This document shows, one piece after another, positions 51,000 through 59,969 of a DNA stretch of 64,000 nt. The stretch's first letter is position 1, and each line of letters opens with the position of its first letter. The stretch spans positions 6,141 through 70,140 of the forward strand of contig DAME01000002.1 in the NCBI GenBank assembly GCA_002499545.1, read 5' to 3'. Made by a program: the position numbers and the translations under genes. Below the pieces are notes generated by a model. That model did no database searches. It had not been told where the DNA came from and worked only from the letters and a program-made list of their open reading frames with translations. This stretch comes from Euryarchaeota archaeon UBA88 (lineage in GTDB: Archaea; Thermoplasmatota; Poseidoniia; Poseidoniales; Poseidoniaceae).

Positions 51000-51700
51000 T
51001 CATTTCCATCTGAAGATTCAATGTGCTCATCAGATACAATTCGACCACTGTCGATGCGAATCACGCGAGTTGCAAAACGAGTTAGTCCTTCATCGTGAGT
51101 AACAAAGACCGCGGTGATGTTTTCTTGTTGGCATGCTTTCACCAAGGCTTGCATAACTTTGTTCGAGGTCTCGGTATCGAGATTACCCGTAAGTTCATCT
51201 CCGAGAAGAAGAGTTGGTCGCTTTGCTATGCTTCGGGCAATTGCCACACGCTGCTGCTGACCTCCACTGATTTCTCCAGGAAATCGGTCAACCTCGGATT
51301 CAAGCCCGACCAACTTAAGCAGTTCTTTTGCCCGATTGGCATCTTTCTTTCCAGCGAGTTCTTGAATTAAGAAAATGTTTTCAAGCACCGTAAGGTCCTG
51401 AAGCAGGTTGAAAAATTGAAACACATACCCAATGTTTTCTCTTCGGAAAGAAGTCATCATTTCTGAGTTCTTTCGAGGAACTTCACCCCCGTTGAACACG
51501 TAAGTGCCGTCTGTCGGACTATCCAAGGCCGACAAGCAGTTCAAAAGCGTGGTTTTTCCCGAGCCAGAGGGGCCAAGCAAGATGACACGTTCACCCTCGT
51601 GGATTTCGAGATTCACGCCATCAAGCGCCTTTACAACACCTGCTGGAGTCTCATAGTACCTTTGTAAACCGGTGATTTCAATCATCGCAGTCTCATTCAT
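50996..51700 (-). CDS. ABC transporter ATP-binding protein, LolD/MacB type
   Basis: 234 residues, one nucleotide-binding domain. Walker A GPSGSGKTTLLNCLSALDSPTDG near residue 43, Q-loop GYVFQFFNLLQDLTVLENI, signature ISGGQQQRVAIARSIA, Walker B LLLGDELTGNLD, and H-loop FVTHDEGL. It closely follows the LolD/MacB branch that pairs with FtsX-type permeases, here the next gene. The operon is divergent from a Bat-type regulator gene. Confidence 0.94.
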   Translation of the reverse strand: MNETAMIEITGLQRYYETPAGVVKALDGVNLEIHEGERVILLGPSGSGKTTLLNCLSALDSPTDGTYVFNGGEVPRKNSEMMTSFRRENIGYVFQFFNLLQDLTVLENIFLIQELAGKKDANRAKELLKLVGLESEVDRFPGEISGGQQQRVAIARSIAKRPTLLLGDELTGNLDTETSNKVMQALVKACQQENITAVFVTHDEGLTRFATRVIRIDSGRIVSDEHIESSDGNE

Positions 51701-51720
51701 GAATCCCGTAATTTTCGATG

Positions 51721-51732
51721 CTCTTTATACAT
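51721..51732 (-). promoter_or_regulatory. TATA-like box of the ABC exporter operon
   Basis: GAATGTATAAAG on the reverse strand, centred about 26 bases upstream of the ATG at 51700. It lies in the 106-base gap shared with the divergent HTH regulator, which itself has an AT-rich GAAATTTTA about 20 bases before its ATG. Confidence 0.5.
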
Positions 51733-51806
51733 TCTGTCATGCTGATGTAGAATCAACCTCGATACTCAAAATCGGGGATTTGAAATTTTACCGGCTTCAA
51801 AGTTAA

Positions 51807-52472
51807 ATGTCATTAGAAAAAGTACTCATCATGAGGGAGATTCAACTTCGTTGGAATGCCGACACTGTTGCATCTTCGGCATATGCTCCAATCGCTAAAA
51901 TCGCCCATTCTCTGGAAGTTGTCGGGCACCTAGACCTCGATGAAAACGGAATCAGGCAACTGATTCGTCCCGATTTCTGTGAAGGAATGGGCCCGGAGGA
52001 TTTGAATGAAGTTCCGTTTTTAAACGTCGATCCGGCATTCCAAGACCAAAAAAACGGCTATATTGTGGTGTGGAATTCTCACCCACTCACTCTAGCAGGA
52101 CTTCAATTTTCAAACATCCACATCCTACCGCCTTACACGTACGGCGGTGAAGGAATTAGCCTTACCGTTCGTGGTGTTCCCGAGGGAATCTCTGAATTCC
52201 TCAAAATTTGCCGCCTCATGCTACCACCTGATGTAGTCAAAGTGGTCGAGATGGGAGATAATCGCACTGCTGTCGAAAGTATTCTAACGCCGCGACAGAT
52301 AGAATGCATCAAAATGGCCACTTCGACAGGTTATTACGACCTTCCAAAGAAAATCAAATTACGGGAACTTTCTGAATTAATCGACATCCCTCGCTCGACC
52401 TTACAAGAGCACTTGAACCGGGCTGAAATCGCTATGATGAAGTGGGCAAGTCAACAATTAGACGATGAATAG
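51807..52472 (+). CDS. Bat-type HTH (HTH_10) transcriptional regulator
   Basis: 221 residues. The C-terminal 60 residues match the bacterio-opsin activator HTH: LTPRQIECIKMATSTGYYDLPKKIKLRELSELIDIPRSTLQEHLNRAEIAMMKW, given by position about 155-210. The N-terminal 150 residues have no recognised sensor domain; strands such as REIQLRWNADTVAS and YIVVWNSHPLTLAGLQF suggest an alpha/beta ligand domain of the type found in such archaeal regulators. It is divergent from the ABC exporter operon and probably controls it or itself; the signal is unknown. Confidence 0.85.
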   Translation: MSLEKVLIMREIQLRWNADTVASSAYAPIAKIAHSLEVVGHLDLDENGIRQLIRPDFCEGMGPEDLNEVPFLNVDPAFQDQKNGYIVVWNSHPLTLAGLQFSNIHILPPYTYGGEGISLTVRGVPEGISEFLKICRLMLPPDVVKVVEMGDNRTAVESILTPRQIECIKMATSTGYYDLPKKIKLRELSELIDIPRSTLQEHLNRAEIAMMKWASQQLDDE

Positions 52473-52512
52473 CATTGCAAAACCTTGAGAACAGGAATGA
52501 CTTGGCACACCC

Positions 52513-53310
52513 ATGGACAAGTCTGACAGGATTGATACATTGTTGCCGAACGGGCGCGGTGTGTGGATCCCAATTGACCACGGTGCCTCTGATTACCCTG
52601 TCGAGGGTTTGATAGACACCGAAGCAACCATCCGCTCGCTTATTGCAGCAGGCGTCGATGTAATTCTCGCTCAGAAAGGAGTGGTGTCACATTACGGTCA
52701 TCTGTGTGAGGGCTCCAAGACGAACATGGTCGTTCACCTTTCAGTGTCGACCAGGCATGCTGGCCCAGATGCATCGAACAAGGTGCTGGTTGGAAATGCT
52801 GACGAGGTGATTGCTCGAGGAGGGATGGGTGTCTCGTGCCAAGTCAACATGGGTAGTCCAAATGAAGCCACGATGGTGGAACGAATGGGAAGCGTCAGTC
52901 GTGATGCTTTCATGCACGGCCTTCCGATGTTTGGAATGGTCTATGCACGGGGTGAACACCTTTCAGTCATGCCCAGCGATACAACCAATGCGAATGCTCA
53001 TGCCGTTCGCCTCGCCTTTGAACTCGGCTGCGATGCTGCCAAAACTACGTGGACTGGGGACAAAGAGAGTTTCCAAAAAGTCACATCTGCAGTTCCAATT
53101 CCAGTATTGGTTGCAGGGGGTCCATCATCAGGAAATTCAAGAGAAATACTGAGTATGGTTCGCATGGCACTTGACGCCGGCGCTTCTGGAATCTGCATGG
53201 GGCGGCAAGTATTCGGTCATCCGGAGATTGAAGCAATAGCGCGTGCTCTGGTAATGCTGGTTCACCAAAACGCTTCAGTTGAACAAGCACTTGAAGCGTG
53301 TAAACTGTGA
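52513..53310 (+). CDS. aroA': 2-amino-3,7-dideoxy-D-threo-hept-6-ulosonate synthase (AroA')
   Basis: Class I aldolase-like enzyme that joins a ketose phosphate fragment to L-aspartate semialdehyde, the first step of the archaeal route to 3-dehydroquinate. 265 residues. Asp22 in IPIDHGASDYP, Tyr144 in GMVYARGE, and the Schiff-base Lys177 in CDAAKTTWTGD fit the family; the phosphate site is VLVAGGPSS and ASGICMGRQVFGH. By sequence alone it could be a class I fructose-bisphosphate aldolase, but the next gene is dehydroquinate synthase II, which decides the call. An ATG at 52513 is used. Confidence 0.88.
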   Translation: MDKSDRIDTLLPNGRGVWIPIDHGASDYPVEGLIDTEATIRSLIAAGVDVILAQKGVVSHYGHLCEGSKTNMVVHLSVSTRHAGPDASNKVLVGNADEVIARGGMGVSCQVNMGSPNEATMVERMGSVSRDAFMHGLPMFGMVYARGEHLSVMPSDTTNANAHAVRLAFELGCDAAKTTWTGDKESFQKVTSAVPIPVLVAGGPSSGNSREILSMVRMALDAGASGICMGRQVFGHPEIEAIARALVMLVHQNASVEQALEACKL

Positions 53311-53318
53311 GGGATTTG

Positions 53319-54347
53319 ATGGAAGTTTGGCTCGACAGTCGTAATTCTATAGATTCACACCTTGATGCACAAACCCTGTTCGACCGGACACTGTATTCGG
53401 AAAATATCGAACTTCCAAAGGGGAGTTATGCTCTCAAAGGCGACCATCTCATGATGTCATCTGCCATCATTGGCAGTCGTATCACCATCGAAAATCAAGC
53501 CAGTCAAGACAAAGCCCGTTCATTGATTGGAAGCGTTGAGTGGTTGATCGTGGAGTTCACCGATTGGGCCATGATTCCAATAGAGAACATGGTGGCAGCA
53601 ATCCAACAAACCCCCACCAAAATTGCTGCTGTGATCACGCAACCCGAACAAGCGCAGGGCGCGGCTTTCGCCCTCGAAAAAGGCGTAGATGCCCTCATTA
53701 TTCAACCGAAAAAGGAACTCATGGAAGCTGCTTCAATTGTGAAATCTCAACGATTGGAGCGGGTGAAGGAACGAGCTCTTCCTGCCTCAGATTCACCACT
53801 TCAGGGAGTCTCTACACTCACCATCACCTCTGTTGAGGACGGTGGAATCGCTGAACGGTATTGCATTGACATGACGCGATTACTCTCACCAGGAGAAGGA
53901 TTACTTACCGGCTCAATTGCCTCGAGTTTGGTGCTCATTCACGGAGAAACACTGGATTCAGAATTCGTCCCAGCACGTCCGTTTCGAGTCAATGCTGGCC
54001 CTCCAAATGCCTACGTGAAAATGGCTGACGGTACCACCAAATATCTCGCTGGACTTTCAACTGGAGATGAGGTTTTGCTTGTGTCAAAGAACGGCACCCA
54101 ACGCAGTGCCACGATTGGTAGACTCAAAATTGAAACCCGACCAATGGTTTTGATAAAGTGGCTCGACGGCAATAATAAAGAAGGTTGCATGTTCATGCAA
54201 CAGGCAGAGACGGTACGCGTCATCGGCCTTGACTCTGTCCCCCTGTCAATCACAACGGTGAAACCGGGCGACGAAATTCTTGGTTGGTGCGATTCGGAAG
54301 CGAGGCACATCGGTGCTCCGATTTCGAGTGCAGTCTCCGAGCGGTGA
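53319..54347 (+). CDS. aroB': 3-dehydroquinate synthase II (AroB')
   Basis: NAD-dependent enzyme that oxidatively deaminates and cyclises the AroA' product to 3-dehydroquinate. About 342 residues. The family's C-terminal half is clear: TLTITSVEDGGIAERYCIDMTRLLSPGEGLLTGSIASSLVLIHGET, then RPFRVNAGPPNAYVKMADGTTKYLAGLSTGDEVLLV and RPMVLIKW, spanning residues 170-290. ATG 53319 is preferred because GAGGG lies five bases upstream, overlapping the AroA' stop; a GTG at 53307 is an alternative. The gene is coupled to aroA'. Confidence 0.92.
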   Translation: MEVWLDSRNSIDSHLDAQTLFDRTLYSENIELPKGSYALKGDHLMMSSAIIGSRITIENQASQDKARSLIGSVEWLIVEFTDWAMIPIENMVAAIQQTPTKIAAVITQPEQAQGAAFALEKGVDALIIQPKKELMEAASIVKSQRLERVKERALPASDSPLQGVSTLTITSVEDGGIAERYCIDMTRLLSPGEGLLTGSIASSLVLIHGETLDSEFVPARPFRVNAGPPNAYVKMADGTTKYLAGLSTGDEVLLVSKNGTQRSATIGRLKIETRPMVLIKWLDGNNKEGCMFMQQAETVRVIGLDSVPLSITTVKPGDEILGWCDSEARHIGAPISSAVSER

Positions 54348-54351
54348 GATA

Positions 54352-55245
54352 ATGGCGGTACTCGGTTCCGGAAAAGCTCACGGTGCCTGCAGTTTGTTGC
54401 ATGCAGCCGGCCTTGGGTACGGTGCCAGCATGGCACTCGACCTCCCTGTGGCCGTTCGGTTGCTCGACAAGCCAAGTAAGCGGCCGGTCAAGGACCCTGA
54501 TGGACTGCTACCAGAAATTCTCAATGCGTGGCAATCCAAAGGCTTGTCTTTACCTTCTGGCAAAGAAATTGGGGACCTTCACTGGGCTACTTTAAGCAAA
54601 GTCCCTCCACGTCAAGGGCTGAAATCGAGTGCCGCCATAGCCGTTGCTGCACTTCGAGCACTCGCTCATGCAACTGAAACAGAAGTCAGTGACTTTGACT
54701 TCGTCGAAATGGCGGCGCAGGCTCAAATTAATGCAGGAATCTCCTTGACGGGTTCCATCGATGATGCATGGGCATGTCTCAAACCCGGATGGAAACTTAT
54801 CGATCCGCAGGCAGAAACTATCGAAGAAGGAGTGCTGTTCCAAGGCGATGGACCTAGTAGCGAGGATTGGGTGGTGATTATTGCATGCAGAGGCGAGCGA
54901 AAGAAACGTCCGGAACTCGAGGATTTTGTACTTCACGGTGCGTCGTTTCAAAAGGCACTTGAAGCACTCCAAGAATTCAATGAATTGGTCGCTCTTACTT
55001 GGAATGGACGTGCAACTGTAGCGGTTCTCAACGATATAGAGGGTCGAAAACTCACCAACGATGCAATCCTCAATGGCGCTCGTTCTGCTGGGATCACTGG
55101 ATCTGGAAATGCGATTGTCATCGTGGCGCCAAAGGTCAGCGCTCCTACCTGTGACCGCCTGCGCCGTTACCTTGAGAACTCTAAAAGTGTAGAACAGGTC
55201 ATTGAGACGTCGTTTCTCAACGATGAAAGTGCCGAAGAAGAGTGA
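54352..55245 (+). CDS. aroK: shikimate kinase, archaeal GHMP type
   Basis: Phosphorylates shikimate at the 3-hydroxyl; archaea use a GHMP-family kinase unrelated to bacterial AroK. About 297 residues. The GHMP ATP loop is PPRQGLKSSAAIAVAALRAL near residue 82; the N-terminal strand is MAVLGSGKAHGACSLLHAAGLGYGASMALDLPVAV and the C-terminal motif is GARSAGITGSGNAIVIV. ATG 54352 follows GGTGA and the AroB' stop by four bases; the frame extends upstream into aroB' without similarity. Third gene of the aromatic operon. Confidence 0.92.
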   Translation: MAVLGSGKAHGACSLLHAAGLGYGASMALDLPVAVRLLDKPSKRPVKDPDGLLPEILNAWQSKGLSLPSGKEIGDLHWATLSKVPPRQGLKSSAAIAVAALRALAHATETEVSDFDFVEMAAQAQINAGISLTGSIDDAWACLKPGWKLIDPQAETIEEGVLFQGDGPSSEDWVVIIACRGERKKRPELEDFVLHGASFQKALEALQEFNELVALTWNGRATVAVLNDIEGRKLTNDAILNGARSAGITGSGNAIVIVAPKVSAPTCDRLRRYLENSKSVEQVIETSFLNDESAEEE

Positions 55246-55291
55246 GCACACACATTCTTGAAGGAACGGCTGTTCGATTCAATCGATTGGC

Positions 55292-56374
55292 ATGAACATG
55301 CACCTCGGCGAACACGTTCGCTTAACCCTCTTTGGCACCAGTCACGGTCCTCGTGTGGGCGCCTACCTCAACGGTGTACCGGCTGGGCTAATCGTCGATA
55401 AAGATGCAATCGTTCGTGCGATGAACAGCCGAAGACCCGGTGGGCGTTACGCCAGCAAACGCAAGGAAGAGGACGTTGTTCACATTTTGAGTGGTGTAGA
55501 GAATGGGGTCACCAATGGACAGGAGATTGAACTCTCAATCGATAACAATGATGTCAAATCCAGGGACTACAGTTTCCTTCCTGACCACCCTCGCCCAGGC
55601 CATCAAGACATGGTAATGCACAAGCGAACCAACGGTGAGGCTGACCTTCGCGGTGGTGGGACTTCCAGTGCTCGACTCACCGCAGCATTGGTCGCATCAG
55701 CTGCGTTTCTCTCTCCTTTGATCAACACGCTTGGCATATCGGTCGAAGCCCAGGTCGGCGTAATCGGTGATGTTCGAGCTAAGCCAATGGATGAATGCCC
55801 TCCGCGATGGGAAACTGAAGCATGCCAAGAAATGCGATGCAGAGACCCTGATGCAGCACGTGCGATGGTCCAGTGTGTCAAACAACACAAAACGGCTGCT
55901 AATTCGATTGGAAGTCGAGTCGACCTTCAGATATCCGGAGCACCTCTGGGAATCGGCGAACCTTGGTTTGACGGTATGGAGCCCGCTTTAGCAAAAGCCA
56001 TGATGTCGATTCCTGCAGCCCGAGGCGTTGAATTCGGCAGAGGTTTCAGCAGTGTTGGAATGACAGGATTGCAGCACAATGACCCTTGGGGAGGTACGGC
56101 AGACAAACCCGTTCTTCAAGGCGACAAGCCAGATGGAGTCCTCGCTGGATTGACCACTGGTGCCGTGATTCGGTGTTCCGTCGCTTTCAAACCACCCTCC
56201 AGCATTGCATCTTCTCAACAAACCCTCAACTTGTCGACCAATACCGTCGAACCATTGGTCGTTGGCGGTCGTCACGACCCGGTGCTGGGCCCAAGAGCAG
56301 TTGCAGTCGTGGAAGCCATGGCAATCTTGGTGTTAACCGATTTAGCAGTACGCGGAGGTTTCATCGATGCGTGA
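55292..56374 (+). CDS. aroC: chorismate synthase
   Basis: Makes chorismate from EPSP with reduced FMN as cofactor, the last common step of the aromatic pathway. 360 residues. Motifs: LTLFGTSHGPRVGAYLNGVPAG, RRPGGRYASKRKEEDVVHILSGVENGVTNG (residues 46-76), RPGHQDMV, GGGTSSARLTAALVAS, GVEFGRGF and the C-terminal HDPVLGPRAVAVVEAMAILVLTD. EPSP synthase, shikimate dehydrogenase and dehydroquinase are not in this window. Overlaps the aspartate kinase gene by eight bases. Confidence 0.96.
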   Translation: MNMHLGEHVRLTLFGTSHGPRVGAYLNGVPAGLIVDKDAIVRAMNSRRPGGRYASKRKEEDVVHILSGVENGVTNGQEIELSIDNNDVKSRDYSFLPDHPRPGHQDMVMHKRTNGEADLRGGGTSSARLTAALVASAAFLSPLINTLGISVEAQVGVIGDVRAKPMDECPPRWETEACQEMRCRDPDAARAMVQCVKQHKTAANSIGSRVDLQISGAPLGIGEPWFDGMEPALAKAMMSIPAARGVEFGRGFSSVGMTGLQHNDPWGGTADKPVLQGDKPDGVLAGLTTGAVIRCSVAFKPPSSIASSQQTLNLSTNTVEPLVVGGRHDPVLGPRAVAVVEAMAILVLTDLAVRGGFIDA

Positions 56375-57689
56375 ACACGTCACTGTCCACAAATTTGGCG
56401 GATCATGCCTTCGAGATATTTCAGACCTCAACAGAATAACTGAAGTGATTCAGAACTGGTCTGGACAATCAATCTTGGTTGTTTCCGCTCTCTGGGGCAC
56501 AACCGACCGTCTCATGCGAGCCAGCCAAGAACCACGATATGCAAGTCGCTTGGTCAGTGATTTATCCCGACAACATCTTCGATTTGCCCCCGGCCTTATC
56601 GACGGTCCAAGCGCAGGACTCTTCACGCAAGTACTGCAGGGGATTGAACAATCGTTGGTTGAACTTGCACGTAGTCCAAACAATTGGATTGCAACAAATC
56701 GTCTCTTGGCTGCCGGTGAGCGTCTGTCTGCACTTGTCGTTGCCCATCACCTCTACAATTCTGGAATCAACGCACATCCTGTCGGTGCAGAGGATATTGG
56801 TTTGAAACTCGATGGTTCTAACAGAGCACCAACTGTAGACATCGTTGCTTCAATGAACGTCCTTGATAGACGTGCACTCACTGGAACTCCAGTGATCACC
56901 GGATGGTTCGGCGAGGGAAGCGATGGGGAATTGGCACTGTTAGGTCGAGGAGGAAGCGACCACACTGCAACGTCCATTGGACGCTTGGTCAATGCTGACA
57001 AAGTCATACTTTGGAAGGATGTTGACGGTGTGATGCCACTGAACCCTCGTTGGGGTATCGAATGCAAACCCGTAGCGTACCTCGGATACGGAGAGGCGAT
57101 GGAACTCGCTCGTCTCGACACTCCCGTGCTGCACCCCGCAACGGTCGAACCGCTGCGTGAAGTCGGAATTCCTCTCGAAATTCGTGATTTGCGCGGCCCC
57201 TTGAGGGCCGAGGCGTCAACCATTATCGGACCAGACCTCCTTCATTCACCACACGTGAAAGCAATCGGTTGTTTACCCAGCGTGGCACGGCTAACCATCA
57301 CCACTTCTTCGTTAGAATTGCAAAGCCAGCAACTCGGTCGGGTTTTATTGGACTTCGCTGAAGCAGAAATTCCTTGCTGGAGCCTAAGTTCTCAACCGAG
57401 AGAAATCTCATGGGTCGTGTCACAGCATGATTTGCCAAAGGCACTCGAACTGGTTACACTTCGCTTTGAAGAGCCCCAAGTTAACGAATATGGTGCATTA
57501 GTCTCCTTAGTAGGCAATAAATTACCTCAACCGTCTGAGTCATTACTTTCTTCAAAAATGATTGAAGATCTCGACATTGAACTACTCTCAAACACCGACC
57601 ACGCAATACGGTTGCTGTCGGTATCACATGACGTTCATCGACTGCTCAAGACTCTGTCGAAGACTCTCGAATTGAGCATTCGTAACTGA
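56367..57689 (+). CDS. lysC: aspartate kinase
   Basis: Phosphorylates L-aspartate, leading to aspartate semialdehyde. 440 residues: kinase motif HKFGGSCLRDISDL at residues 8-21, TGWFGEGSDGELALLGRGGSDHTATSIGRLV and KVILWKDVDGVMPLNPR in the kinase core, then HPATVEPLREVGIPLEIRDL before two ACT regions (residues 300-440; RLTITTSSLELQSQQLGRVL and ALVSLVGNKL), which normally bind a feedback inhibitor. Its start codon lies inside aroC, after GGAGG, so it is the last gene of the aromatic operon. Since the archaeal pathway starts from aspartate semialdehyde, it may be dedicated to aromatic synthesis. Confidence 0.93.
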   Translation: MREHVTVHKFGGSCLRDISDLNRITEVIQNWSGQSILVVSALWGTTDRLMRASQEPRYASRLVSDLSRQHLRFAPGLIDGPSAGLFTQVLQGIEQSLVELARSPNNWIATNRLLAAGERLSALVVAHHLYNSGINAHPVGAEDIGLKLDGSNRAPTVDIVASMNVLDRRALTGTPVITGWFGEGSDGELALLGRGGSDHTATSIGRLVNADKVILWKDVDGVMPLNPRWGIECKPVAYLGYGEAMELARLDTPVLHPATVEPLREVGIPLEIRDLRGPLRAEASTIIGPDLLHSPHVKAIGCLPSVARLTITTSSLELQSQQLGRVLLDFAEAEIPCWSLSSQPREISWVVSQHDLPKALELVTLRFEEPQVNEYGALVSLVGNKLPQPSESLLSSKMIEDLDIELLSNTDHAIRLLSVSHDVHRLLKTLSKTLELSIRN

Positions 57690-57691
57690 AT

Positions 57692-58615
57692 TCACTCAGC
57701 TCGCTTCTCACGGTAGTTTTGCAAATGCGTAGGCAAGTTGAGGGCGAACAGACCGCCTACGACGCAGAACACGAAGAAAGTACCAAGAGCAACACCGTAG
57801 ACCGAGATGAGTTCAACCGACTCTTCCATTCGAAGGGCGGTATCTTGGGAAAGAATTCCGACAAACCATGGAAGAATAGTGTTGGCAGAAAGTACAATGG
57901 TTGCCAGAATGGTTGCGATGATTGGGTTGATGAGAAGGGAACGGTGGTATTTTCCAACGATTTTCTTCGGATTCATAACGTAAACTTCGTTTGTGCGGAT
58001 ACTGGTGTCAAGCATTGAGTATCGTAAAACACCGTTGGTCAATTCAAAGTACATGATGAGCATCACTGCGTAAACAACAACCAGTGCAGACAGCATGAAG
58101 GGATTGTCTTGTAGTTGCAGCACGTCGTTTGAGAGCGTGACCTTTGAAGAAGCGAAACGAAGAATTGCGAGAATAAACAGAAGGTTGCTTACCAAGAGGA
58201 AACGCCCATCGCGTTGGAAGGTCCCCCAGAATCCGGTTCCAGTGGCTCCAACAATCAGGATAAGTTGGAACACCGTAGCGATGGTTAAGCTACCGGTGAA
58301 CATGTACCACATGGTCCCTTCAGCAGGTGAAATCATGTAGGTGAGAAGTGCGAGGGCAACCAAAATACCGTACACGCCAAGTTGCAGGTTTTGCACCATC
58401 TTATCGGGCGGCAAGAACTTAGTTTTTGGTACGAGAGGTCCACCAAGAAGACTTTCGATGAAACTTGGAATTTCAACTTGTGGAATTGCGTCGGTCGGGA
58501 TATCGCTTCCTGAACCAATCTGTCCTGCTGCTTTCTTGCGTGATGGAGCAGAAGAACGTACGGTTTTACCGTCATACAGGTGAGAAGTGTCGCTGGAAGG
58601 TCGTGATACAGTCAT
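57692..58615 (-). CDS. six-helix membrane protein
   Basis: 307 residues. A disordered Ser/Pro/Lys-rich cytoplasmic N-terminus of about 75 residues is followed by six helices, roughly VYGILVALALLTYMI, TGSLTIATVFQLILIVGA, LLVSNLLFILAILRF, MLSALVVVYAVMLIMYF, LINPIIATILATIVLSANTIL and GVALGTFFVFCVVGGLFAL. No family recognised. GAGGTGA precedes the ATG. It is the last gene of the MoxR/DUF58 cluster, starting nine bases after the DUF58 stop, so it is likely part of the same membrane-linked system. It converges with aspartate kinase, three bases apart. Confidence 0.75.
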   Translation of the reverse strand: MTVSRPSSDTSHLYDGKTVRSSAPSRKKAAGQIGSGSDIPTDAIPQVEIPSFIESLLGGPLVPKTKFLPPDKMVQNLQLGVYGILVALALLTYMISPAEGTMWYMFTGSLTIATVFQLILIVGATGTGFWGTFQRDGRFLLVSNLLFILAILRFASSKVTLSNDVLQLQDNPFMLSALVVVYAVMLIMYFELTNGVLRYSMLDTSIRTNEVYVMNPKKIVGKYHRSLLINPIIATILATIVLSANTILPWFVGILSQDTALRMEESVELISVYGVALGTFFVFCVVGGLFALNLPTHLQNYREKRAE

Positions 58616-58624
58616 ATTGTCACC

Positions 58625-59938
58625 TCAAAATCCTCTTGCCCCTGCAAGTGCGGTAGAGAGAAGCATATCCGGCTCCCAGTCCATGATGTTCACACCTAGA
58701 CTGCGGAGTTCGCTGATCAGTACATCACGCTCTGTTTTCATAACTTCGTAACCTGTCCTGTCAATGCGTCGTGCATCGAATTCAAACTCAAGCGATGAAG
58801 GTGTCAAAACCGTAACATCGAAATCGCGGGCTCGGAAGTCTCGTAGGGCATTGACGATGGTTGGGTCATCTTCGAGATTGGACAAGAAGATGATTGGACT
58901 TCCTTTGTTGATGTGCGGTAAAATTCTGTTGACTACAACCTGGAGTGGAATGTTGCCACGGGCAACTGCACCAGCAAGTTTGGTCAAAATTACATAGAGT
59001 TGTTTCTTACCGGTATCTCGGTCAACGCTCACAACTTCCTCGCCGTAAACAATCACTCCGACCGAATCTCTTCGACCGAGGAAGTACTTTGCAAGTGAAG
59101 CCGCTGCTCGAGTGGAGTACACCAGCGCATTGCGTGACACCGGTCCGGTTTCAGCAACCGATCGAGAGTCAACGATGATGATGATGTCAGAAACTGCATC
59201 ACGCTCTCGCTCGTTGACCATTAGTTTCCCAGAGCGAGCGTACGCCGACCAGTTGATGGCTCGGAATGAATCGCCTTCGAAATACTCTCGGAGAGAGTAA
59301 AATTCAGACCCTGGTCCGGGTTGTCGGATGTTGACAGCGCCCGTGAAAATCTTTGGAACACGAGATTTAACGAAGGTTTCTTTGAGGTCTTCCATCTTCG
59401 GGAACACGAGGAAATCATTGTAGACATGCAATTCTTTTTCCTTGTGGAACAGTCCGAAGGGGTCTTGGATCCTGACAGCCACAGGTCCAACACTGTAGAA
59501 GCCTCGGAGAGGGCACTCAACGGTGTATTCAATGAAAGTTTCACGGCGTGGGCCGAGTTCCATCAAAATGTAATTCGCACCATCCTTGATGCGCATGACT
59601 TCAGGAACTCGATCTCGAACTTCGAGGATTTTTGGCAGCGAGGAATGGTTTTGCATCCTCAGCGTAATGTTGAGCTCGCCGTCTTCAAAAATACGAGCAC
59701 TCGAGAGTTTTCGCATAGCAGAAACGCTGCTTAGTGCCACACCTTCTTCTCCAGACCATTCATCAGCACGACGGCCGGTTGCGGCAACGTCAGCGTGACC
59801 ACCGAACAAGGCAGCCCAAGTCAAGAAAACGAAGATGACAACCGCAATCGTGACAAGTTGAGAATTTCGCAAGGTCAACCCAAGCAAATACATGGCAATA
59901 GCCAAACTTCCCAACATTGCAGACTTACGACTCCACAT
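58625..59938 (-). CDS. DUF58 domain protein
   Basis: About 437 residues. Two N-terminal helices (MLGSLAIAMYLLGLTL, TIAVVIFVFLTWAALFGG) anchor it; residues 65-190 are a beta domain (ITLRMQNHSSLPKILEVRDRVPEVM, YTVECPLRGFYSVGPVAVRI); then the DUF58 signature IRQPGPGSEFYSLREYFEGDSFRAINWSAYARSGKLMVNE (residues 220-260) and a vWA-like domain starting DIIIIVDSRS, with the metal site partly changed. DUF58 proteins work with MoxR ATPases. ATG 59938 is chosen since GAGGTG lies six bases before it; a GTG is nine bases upstream. The MoxR gene is 31 bases upstream. Confidence 0.9.
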   Translation of the reverse strand: MWSRKSAMLGSLAIAMYLLGLTLRNSQLVTIAVVIFVFLTWAALFGGHADVAATGRRADEWSGEEGVALSSVSAMRKLSSARIFEDGELNITLRMQNHSSLPKILEVRDRVPEVMRIKDGANYILMELGPRRETFIEYTVECPLRGFYSVGPVAVRIQDPFGLFHKEKELHVYNDFLVFPKMEDLKETFVKSRVPKIFTGAVNIRQPGPGSEFYSLREYFEGDSFRAINWSAYARSGKLMVNERERDAVSDIIIIVDSRSVAETGPVSRNALVYSTRAAASLAKYFLGRRDSVGVIVYGEEVVSVDRDTGKKQLYVILTKLAGAVARGNIPLQVVVNRILPHINKGSPIIFLSNLEDDPTIVNALRDFRARDFDVTVLTPSSLEFEFDARRIDRTGYEVMKTERDVLISELRSLGVNIMDWEPDMLLSTALAGARGF

Positions 59939-59969
59939 CAAATTCACCTCAAAAATTGTTCAAAAACAA

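Noticed and set aside
52513..53310. Call as class I fructose-bisphosphate aldolase
   Set aside because: Catalytic residues are shared by both families, but the directly coupled dehydroquinate synthase II gene favours AroA'.
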